A stretch of DNA of 64,000 bases, from positions 36,258,970 to 36,322,969 of the forward strand of contig OY754972.1 in NCBI GenBank assembly GCA_963576475.1. The letters are read 5' to 3'. This DNA comes from Molanna angustata. Taxonomy: Eukaryota; Arthropoda; Insecta; Trichoptera; Molannidae. A program made the translations under genes and the position numbers. Of this stretch, positions 56,606 to 64,000 are shown piece by piece (the stretch's first letter is position 1; each line of letters starts with the position of its first letter). The notes under the pieces were generated by a model. That model was given only the letters and a program-made list of their open reading frames with translations. It searched no databases and had not been told where the DNA came from.

Positions 56606-57778
56606 ACAGTAAATTCAATTCCAAAAAAGTTGGGTGTTCCTACTCCTCCAAGGGTGTTCCTCTTGGTGCTATTTTTTTGAATACGCTCCTCTTCCTGAAC
56701 TGTAAAAAAATATATGCATTACATAATACTTTGTTATTGTTATCAAAAAATTATGGTATTCTACTTGACATATACAAGACAAGACATTTCATAAAAGTTT
56801 TAATAATATTCAAAAATAATGGCTATCTTGGTAATATATTTCATAAGATACGAGACCATCACTTTTATTGAAATGTGTTATTAAAATAACAAAGATGACT
56901 TTGATTATAATATTTATGAAACTGAACAATTTAGTCATCATTGATGACTTCCTTTAGTAGTTAATAGGTACTCTGTTATCTAAGATGTGAAGTAAGGTAT
57001 TTTCCTAATAACTAGAATATTCTTTGGGATCGTTCTTGAATGTAATACTTAGCTACTAAGTACAAAAATATTATAAAAATATATTTGTCTAACTAAATTA
57101 TGTTTGTTATAAAAATTACCATAGTCAAAATTTGGGTCTCGTTTCTTATCACACATCTGCATGTATGTACATACTGTAAAGAAAAATTGATTTAAATTAG
57201 CAGTATAAACACATTTTGTGAAAAGTAATTTATCTTAATTGTAATGAAGTGTCTTTGTAATTGGTTTGTATGTTTGTTCAAATAGCAATTTGGTTTATTG
57301 TTTTTTTATAAATTATTAAGTAATAAAAAAAATGCAATAAAACACTGAATTTGTATTTGATTTATTATGATGAAGATTAATTATATTTGTTCATTTTTGG
57401 GTCATTAATAACGCCATCTATGAATCTCATGAAAACTATATTTATGATACATTATTCTGACAATAAAATGGATAGTTATTATACTTGGTTTTTTCCTCGT
57501 TCAAATTATTCAGTGTATTTGCAGCCCTTTTATAAATCAAAGCTGTTCACAAATATCACTTCATATCCTCTATACTAGTCAGAACTGTTATGTTGGAAGA
57601 ATGCAGACAAGTCCTAGCTAATGAGATTCATTATACTTCATGGTTCTGGAAGTATTGGTTAGTAAGTATATGAAAAATTACCTCAGTTCAATTGATAGAT
57701 TGTTGGTTGGTCTTCTGCTATCACAATATTTTCACTCTGTAATGTATATTAAAACAATTTAATCAAAATTATATTATT
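56606..57778. other. No gene recognised
   Basis: AT-rich, apparently free of the repeats seen elsewhere. The small frames at 56677 and 57387 have no domain. Confidence 0.4.
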
Positions 57779-57779
57779 T

Positions 57780-57920
57780 ATAAGGTTCTTGGTTCAATTC
57801 CCAGCGAGTACAGTTTTTTCCTGGGTTTATGAGATGGTTAACTTCATGTCTCCAAACAGTATATTATTATTGAGTGTGTGTTAAAATAATATTTTAACTG
57901 TTAGTTTACTGAGAAGCAAC
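57780..57920 (+). mobile_element. SINE family 2 copy, diverged
   Basis: GGTTCTTGGTTCAATTCCCA (T arm/B box), GGGTTTATGAGATGG, CATGTCTCCAAACAGTATAT and CTGTTAGTTTACTGAGAAGC follow the order of 44829 with heavy divergence. The 5' half of the head is missing. Confidence 0.55.
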
Positions 57921-58174
57921 ATAAATAACAATGCAATGCATACAGTTTCATGTACATATTTGTGTATTAAAAATGATTTTTTTTTCAATAAAACCTTCAT
58001 ATAAATGACAAAACCTATTGTTGTGTTTTAAATTTTTCAAACACTTTCATATTGACTATATGAAGTTTATTCATTCACTATCTATGTGTATTGCAAGCAT
58101 GACAGCATGTTTTACTTCAAAAATAAATAAAAAGTATGTAATAAAATTGAAAAAATGTGGTTGGTACATACCAT

Positions 58175-59370
58175 TCTACTAATTAAATTCCACCTATGTC
58201 AAATATGTTTGTATCACTCTCAAACTCTCTTGAGGTATCATTGACATGTCTGACAATGAATCATGCGATGGGGTCTGTGTACATCACCTATAGCTGTCTT
58301 CCATAAAGTTTTTACTTGGGACTGGTCCATTGTTTAATGTGTTGAATCTGAAATTTTTTTTCACAAAGTAAATATAAAACAAAGAATTTATATACTACAG
58401 CGATAGAAATGTCTGTCCGAATTTACCAAAATACAAAAGAAAGAAATTTGACTTTTATAATTATTTGTGAAAATGAACAATGATTTAGTATTGACGATCG
58501 TAATTGGGAAAAAATAAGTTAAAATATATATTTTTTAATACATTTGTGAGTTTTGAAACATTTGGCATTGATAAGGCTGTAAAAACGGGTAGGCAGTGAG
58601 AACTGAGTGCCATACACCTCTACCTTTGGAAGTATGTGAAGATAATTTGAAATTATCATGTATGAAAATATTTAATAATATATTTATTCATTAAAAATGT
58701 ATTACTATCAAAAGTACTTGACCATTATTTTTATAATAAAAGAATGTATAGAATATCCCAACACTAGTTATAGTATAAAAGTAACTTTCCTTGCAATTTA
58801 CATCACTGTTGACAAAGATGGGAAATCGAAAACTCGCTAAGATTGTTGATAATTTGATACAAAATCTTTATCTAACTTGAAACAATGCTTCACACTTAGA
58901 TTATATATGGGCTTCACAACATTTTATATTATCATCGATTACTTACGATTGGGATACGTCGTACTTTCTAGTTGGTATCTGACGATTTATTTTCATGATT
59001 TGTTTATGATTTTTCACTTGATACACAGCAAACGAGATCCTTGAAATAATACAAAAGAAACAAATAGTAAATCAACATGTTACATGTAGCAACAATCTAA
59101 AAAAAACTGAACAGTACCTACAATATTGAACACATCGTTAACTACGCAATTATAAAAAAGCATACAAATGTTTTTGAAAATACGCGAAAATATATCAAAT
59201 GATAAATCATCAATTATTTTAATACACATAACATACCTTTTCGTCTTCCTGCCAATTTCCAAAGGTGTAACGATTAAATTATTGCCTTATTTTGTTTGTA
59301 AATAGACAGCATGCAAATAAAACGCAATATAAAATGACAAGAATGGACGGACAGACTGGCGCGCGAAGCG
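58175..59370 (-). other. Candidate host-gene 5' exons (minus strand)
   Basis: On the minus strand a possible leader exon ends CAGGAAGACGAAAAG with a donor-like GTATGT at 59236. Upstream is a less AT-rich CGCGCTTCGCGCGCC stretch (~59360). About 890 bp later, a polypyrimidine run plus CAG (58350-58348) precedes ATTCAACACATTAAACAATGG, with ATG at 58330 in good context. The frame MDQSQVKTLWKTAIGDVHRP continues to a stop at 58238, but an earlier donor (ATAG/GTGATG, ~58286) is possible. A second frame nearby reads SLSDMSMIPQESLRVIQTYL. No family recognised. This is the only place in the window that looks like host gene structure; evidence is splice-site pattern only. Confidence 0.3.
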
Positions 59371-59765
59371 CGAAGTGTCGATAATAATGCAACAATGCAA
59401 CGATGGTACCAACATAACAAGATAAATTACAACGATGCCACGTCCATATTTGCATTACCCTAGAGTTACTTAAACCGCCTCGTTTAAAATTTAGTAAGTA
59501 CACTTTGACGTAAACCAAATAGTATGTATTTACGATATCTTAGGCTGAACCTGAGGTTTGTTGAAAATAGTAAGTAAGGCCGTTCATGTTTAACTAGGGT
59601 AATTTTTAAGATTCACTTTTAAAGGAAAAGTGCGTTTTTTTATGGAACTTGTTGGTTCTGTTGGTATGATTGAATTTAGGTGTTGTTATACGTTAAAAAT
59701 AGGATATTTCTTAAAATCAGTAATTTATTTCTTCTTTTGTAAATCTTGTAAAATATATATAATTG

Positions 59766-59974
59766 TCGGCCTTCATGGCTCAATGGGTTGGATATCTAAC
59801 TACTGAGCAAAAGGTCTTGGGTTCGATTCCCGGTGGAGGCACAGTTTTTTAAGTGTATTTTCAGTCTGGATCTGTGAGACGATAAATATCGTAAGTCTCC
59901 AGAATGTGGCAACTTGTTAATCGGTGTGTGTTAAATAATTATTTGACATAGCACCTGTTAGTTGCCCGAGAAGC
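59766..59974 (+). mobile_element. SINE family 2 copy, full length
   Basis: TCGGCCTTCATGGCTCAATG head, box B GGTTCGATTCCCGGTGGAGG, body CAGTCTGGATCTGTGAGACG, AAGTCTCCAGAATGTGG, and end TTAGTTGCCCGAGAAGC. An (ATAAA)n-like tail to 60000 precedes a Helitron-like copy. Confidence 0.82.
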
Positions 59975-60008
59975 TACATATAATAAAATAAAATAAAATT
60001 TGTAATAA

Positions 60009-60848
60009 TCCAATTGTAGATTTGTTCAAGATAATTTATTTCTCTTAACAGATCGACAAAGTTTTTAGCCAAGATCCCCCAGATTATGTATGGCGACTTT
60101 TACATTTTTTATGGTTTTTCAACTTTGAAGTTAAAAAAAAACCAACTTAGAGGCTTTGCAGCAAATATGGATGAACTTATAATTGGGAGTAGATCATTTA
60201 GTGCGTCTGTGTGTGTCCCTTATAACTTTTGATCCGCTTAATACACAGAGCCCAAAATTTCAGAAAGAGTAGAAAGTGATATGCCTACAAAAATTATATA
60301 TTCAGTATTTTGAATTTTGTTCCAGTCAGGGGTTATCAACTTTTGAATTATAATTTTATTTTTCCATATATCTCCATGAAATATAGAACGCTGAAAATTT
60401 GTGTAAATATAGACAAATACAATATCTCAGTTAATTTTTCCATGAAAAAGTTCCAGGGTTACTCAGATTGTTTTTATCAAGAAAAATATTTATTTATGAC
60501 AAATTTATATGTTTAATATATAACCTATATTTCCAATTTTTTTTAAATAACGAAATACGCCGAAACACCCTAACTATACAATTTAATTTTTGTACACAAT
60601 ATACACAATATATCTATGGGGGCTCTCAATAGTTTGATACTTCATCTACATACATACCATCAAGCTGATTAATAAGGACTGATCTTCAAATTATCATATC
60701 TTTACATACCTACCTGTTTTGCATAAAAAACAAAATATCTTAAAATATTAAATAATTTGGATTTATGGGTAAAAAGTTTTGTATGTATTTTTCAACCATT
60801 CATACTATCGCCATCAACACTTGGATCTAATGAGTTACATGCAACCAT
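60009..60848 (+). mobile_element. Helitron-like element, diverged full-span copy
   Basis: Starts TCCAATTGTAGATTTGTTCA after A and ends near GTTACATGCAACCAT (CCAT in place of CTAG) at about 60848. Collinear with 31235 but shorter and more diverged, with the microsatellite reduced to GTGTGTG. Probably an older copy. Confidence 0.72.
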
Positions 60849-60849
60849 T

Positions 60850-61421
60850 AATAATAATAAATAAACAATCAAATTTACGTCATCGTACTAAGGCTGTTTT
60901 TTTCTGTAAAAGGTTTCCTCAGCAGGTAACAACGATTGTATAATAATATGAACCCTGAGTAGTGGTGGCTTTTGGAGATAACAGAGTTGAGATAAGTGTA
61001 AAAAAATGTTGGATATATTAAAATTTAAATAGGATTTCATTTGATTACTGGACTGCATTATTTGTTGGCGTATAAATACCCTTGTAGATAAGTCCAAGGA
61101 GAGTGGGTATTGATTGTATAGTAGATAGAATGAGATGAATAGGTACAGGTGGGAATTAAAATGTAATTTATTGAGAGATATAGAACATTCGTCTCGAGGC
61201 CAAATTACAGACCCATATTGTTTAGGTGCGTACCTACGTGAGATGAAAATTAATTAGATGTTGTATCCTATTGCCAATACAAGATATGGACCAAAGGAGG
61301 CTGAGATCACACGAAGAAAGGAGCCCTCAAACGAGATATTTTGTTGTATTCAATCAAAGCCAAACATCAAAACCATTCATTTATGTTTATACGAAATAAG
61401 TAAAAATACAAATCGAACATT
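60850..61421. other. No gene recognised
   Basis: AT-rich spacer before the piggyBac element. Confidence 0.5.
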
Positions 61422-61929
61422 TTAACCTCCTCTGGCCCCGCGTCCCCTGTGGGGGACATAAAATATACTTTCAAAAAAGAAATTTCCTACCTTATCACCT
61501 ACTTAATTTAGTTTATAAAAGTGTGCAACTAATCACCAAAAGATGGCAGTATTGAATTTTACCAACAATAAATTTAAATAAAAATCAATTGATATTTTTT
61601 TAATGTGTCAAAATGTCGCCTTCAAGAAAAACTCAATTTTCTGGTGATCAACTAAATAAGTTCATTTTTTTCTAATTTCCTTTTTTATTTTTAGTATTTT
61701 TTTCTGTGATTACATTCAAAAATATTCATTTTACGTAGATGTTGTTCAGATTTTTACAGTGAGCCGCCAAGTTTGGAAGTCCCCTACAGGGCACATTGGG
61801 CCTAGGCAAAGCAAAATGCAAGATTGAATCAAGAATACAGAATGTTTTAGATTACTCGATTTTTTTATTTTATAGTAAGAATTTACTGTTTTATTATCGA
61901 GTTTGCAGCAATATTAGATTGCTTATGCA

Positions 61930-62113
61930 TGCATTGAAAATTTAGAGGTTGATGAAGAAGTTTCGGATATTGACCTAAGTGACGATGAACACAACGATCC
62001 AACTTTTGAAGAGATTATTGAATTATCAGTGTCCAGTAATGATTAAATAGTAGCTGAAGATGAGCAACCAATTAGCAGTGTTACAGAACTCAAGCTTAGA
62101 CATCGGAGGAAAG
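61930..62113 (+). pseudogene. piggyBac transposase N-terminal acidic region
   Basis: The frame reads ENLEVDEEVSDIDLSDDEHN, DPTFEEIIE, a stop at 62044-62046, then EDEQPISSVTELKLRHRRKD. Acidic, low-complexity N-termini are usual in piggyBac transposases. At about 62113 it joins, out of frame, the C-terminal part, so the central ~300 residues have been deleted. Confidence 0.6.
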
Positions 62114-62980
62114 ACTGTTATTCTTTTAACTGAAACTCTTCCACCAGGAGTCACTCTTTATTTAGATAGGTATTTTACATCCATACCACTTTTGCATATG
62201 CTTCACATAAAAGCGGAATGTCATGCTACTGGAACTATTCAAAATAATCGGATTCCCAAGAACTGCAAATTAAGATCAGACTTGGAAATGAAAAAGGATG
62301 GACGAGGTAGTATTGACCAATCTGTGAGGAGTGATGGCCAAATAGCTATAGTCAAATGGTGTGATAATAGGCCTGTTACCTTAGTATCTAGTAAGGAAGG
62401 CAAATCTCCATCCGACTTGTGTCCTCGCTGGTCAAAAAAAGATGGTTCATATATAATGGTGAAACGTCCAGCACTAGTAAGTGCATATAACACTAATATG
62501 GGAGGTGTTGATTTTCTTGATAGAGCTATCAGCACCAACAGAATAGGTGCGCGTACCAAGAAATGGACCGTGCGACTGATGATGCACTTCTTTGATTTTG
62601 CCATAGCAGCTTCATGGACAGAATATAGACGAGATCAAAGAAAATTGAACATGCCAAGAAAATAAATTATGGATTATTTAGATTTTAAAATCCAGATTCA
62701 AGAACATCTTTCTGATGGAAATATTCCAGATTATGATTCAGATTATCAACCAGAAGAACCACCCTTGAAGCGCTCAAAATCCAAAATTCCACATCCACCT
62801 GATGCGCTAAGGAAAAAAAATGTACTGCATTTACCAGTATTTCCAAAGCCACCGACAAAAAATCGGTGTCGTTTACCTGGATGTTCAGCAAATAAAGCAC
62901 GCGTGCAATGTTCTACATGCAAAGTGTTTCTTTGTTTACAAGATAACAGGAACTGCTTTCAACTCTATCACCAAGTTTAA
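62060..62980 (+). pseudogene. piggyBac transposase C-terminal half with cysteine-rich domain
   Basis: One frame from about 62113 to 62980 broken by TAA at 62663-62665 (PRK*IMDYLDFK). It contains LYLDRYFTS (second catalytic Asp), CDNRPVTLVSS, and NTNMGGVDFLDR (third catalytic Asp). The C-terminal CRLPGCSANKARVQCSTCKVF...C...YH is a cross-brace zinc domain. The first catalytic Asp is lost with the deletion. The first ~18 codons of the open frame (from ATG 62060) overlap the N-terminal remnant in another frame and are not native. Family length is ~550-600 aa; about half is left. Non-functional. Confidence 0.85.
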
Positions 62981-63342
62981 TTATTTTATGATTTCCATTT
63001 TTAATATTTACACATTTTTTTATTTTTCTTTTACATTCTTTGATTAAACTTTGATCTCTTTGAATAAACAAAATTATATGAAAGAATAAGTAGTTTTATT
63101 TCCAAAATTTTATGCTTAATAATTGTGATTTTCAATGAACTGAAAATGAGATACTGATATTTATTTTTTCCTTTTATAAAATCAGCCTCGAGGCCCAATG
63201 TCCCCTAAAGGGGACATACGATTTTCCGGAAAAGCGGAAATTAAAAAAAAATTCTTCTTATAATTTTTTTAAATATTATTTTTACACAGAATTCAAAATT
63301 TCACTTTAAAAAAAAAAAATTCTCTGGGCCTGAGGAGGTTAA

Positions 63343-63774
63343 GATCAATGCGATAGCATTGTCACTTCATGTAGGTATAATGATCGTGGCTTTCATTATT
63401 TACCAATCAATTTCTCAATAGATGGCGTTAGGAAAAAGAACCGTCATCATTCCATAGATGGCAATAGTATGATCAGCTTATTTTCAAACGTTTCTTCTTG
63501 TTCTTCTCGTGTCATGTCAGGACCCGACGTTGACGACCACCACAGTTCTCATTTCGGTCTAATGTTTAATTTGTTAACAGTTATTTTATAAATTGTCAAC
63601 GGTTCAAACTTTTCACAAATTATAAAATTCATTTTAAAATGTGGATCGACAAAGGAACTCAATAAAAATTCACACTTACAAAATGCATACCTACAACTAT
63701 AAGAATATTTGATATAGGTACACATCTATTATATGTACATTGGTACAAGTAAGTAAACAAGCAAAAAAATTGAA
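63343..63774. other. No gene recognised
   Basis: AT-rich spacer. Confidence 0.5.
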
Positions 63775-64000
63775 CTAGTTGCATGTAACACATGAGACCC
63801 AACTGTCGAAAGCGATAGTATGTATAGTTGAACTTGGATATTGTGTATTCCATACAAATTGTATAAAGCGATGTCGTCTCTAATATTAATTTGTACAAAC
63901 TTTGTTAAATAATTTTATAGATATATTATGCACATTTTTTATAGAAAATTAAATTATCTAGTATACATGTTTCAGAATTTTTTGAAATTTTTAAAAGAAA
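63775..64000 (-). mobile_element. Helitron-like element, 3' part, runs off the window
   Basis: CTAG (63775-63778) followed on the plus strand by TTGCATGTAACACATGAGAC and CCAACTGTCGAAAGCGATAG is the family's 3' terminus in minus orientation. The body continues (CATACAAATTGTATAAAGCG) to the window edge, with a deletion of the ~100 bp containing the AGGATAGGACAG block. Confidence 0.75.

Larger units (their letters stand above)
61426..63338 (+). mobile_element. piggyBac element, internally deleted (1913 bp)
   Basis: TTAA at 61422-61425 and 63339-63342 flanks the 13-bp TIR CCTCCTCTGGCCC / CCTCCTCAGGCCC (one mismatch). Inside each end lies a hairpin of GTCCCC...GGGGAC type (61443-61458 and about 63199-63214); a third related block, AGTCCCCTACAGGGCACATT, is at 61779. 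The TTAA target and transposase remnants identify piggyBac. The middle of the transposase gene is missing, so it is non-autonomous. Confidence 0.9.

Overview
The window is nuclear DNA from an animal, almost certainly an insect and most likely a moth or butterfly. The reasons are: strong AT-richness; a cecropia-type mariner; many decayed non-LTR retrotransposon 3' ends; two tRNA-headed SINE families; piggyBac, PIF/Harbinger and Penelope remnants; an abundant Helitron-like family carrying a TG/CA microsatellite; and recurrent GTAGGTAGGTA/TACCTACC strings, which I associate with lepidopteran genomes. There is no operon-like gene packing, no CRISPR array, and no complete host gene that I can recognise. 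Nearly all support comes from mobile elements. Where no element is named, the DNA is AT-rich and unassigned.

Layout. 0-4 kb: 3' parts of several non-LTR retrotransposons. 4.2-6.1 kb: a Harbinger-like TIR element split by a complete-length mariner (one premature stop). 7.6-8.2 kb: a non-LTR reverse-transcriptase C-terminus. 8.7-12 kb: SINE pieces and three copies of the Helitron-like family. 13-14.4 kb: CR1/Jockey-like remnants. 17.1-18.9 kb: a Helitron-like copy split by a Harbinger-type element that still encodes a transposase N-terminus. 20.2-23 kb: a non-LTR C-terminus, a 211-bp inverted repeat around a Penelope-like 3' end, and a full-length Helitron-like copy. 25.7-26.5 kb: a GC-rich solo LTR with a 5-bp target duplication. 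27-29.4 kb: non-LTR fragments and a Penelope-like fragment with its GIY-YIG domain. 30.8-33 kb: non-LTR tail, SINE and two Helitron-like copies tail to tail. 33.9-34.6 kb: a higher-order tandem repeat. 36.3-37.7 kb: another Helitron-like copy. 39.0-39.7 kb: seven copies of a 98-bp satellite. 43.3-45.0 kb: a long-TIR MITE, non-LTR fragments and two SINEs. 46.5-47.7 kb: a young 5'-truncated RTE-like retrotransposon with 392 open codons. 50.2-50.5 kb: a ~250-bp TG microsatellite. 51-54.9 kb: more non-LTR and Harbinger remnants. 55.1-56.6 kb: SINEs and a 420-bp tandem duplication. 57.9-59.5 kb: the best candidate for host-gene sequence (possible minus-strand first exons). 59.8-60.8 kb: SINE plus Helitron-like copy. 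61.4-63.3 kb: an internally deleted piggyBac with TTAA duplications. 63.8-64 kb: the start of another Helitron-like copy.

Nothing here forms a working gene set. What ties the window together is nesting and adjacency: mariner in Harbinger, Harbinger in Helitron-like, and Helitron-like ends repeatedly abutting the AT-rich tail of one SINE family. The most noteworthy items are the Helitron-like family (TC...CTAG ends, insertion at A^T, offset inverted repeat, 3' hairpin), the Penelope fragments with hammerhead-like motifs (one inside a near-perfect giant palindrome), and the two satellites. Family names rest on motifs read by eye; no database search was possible.
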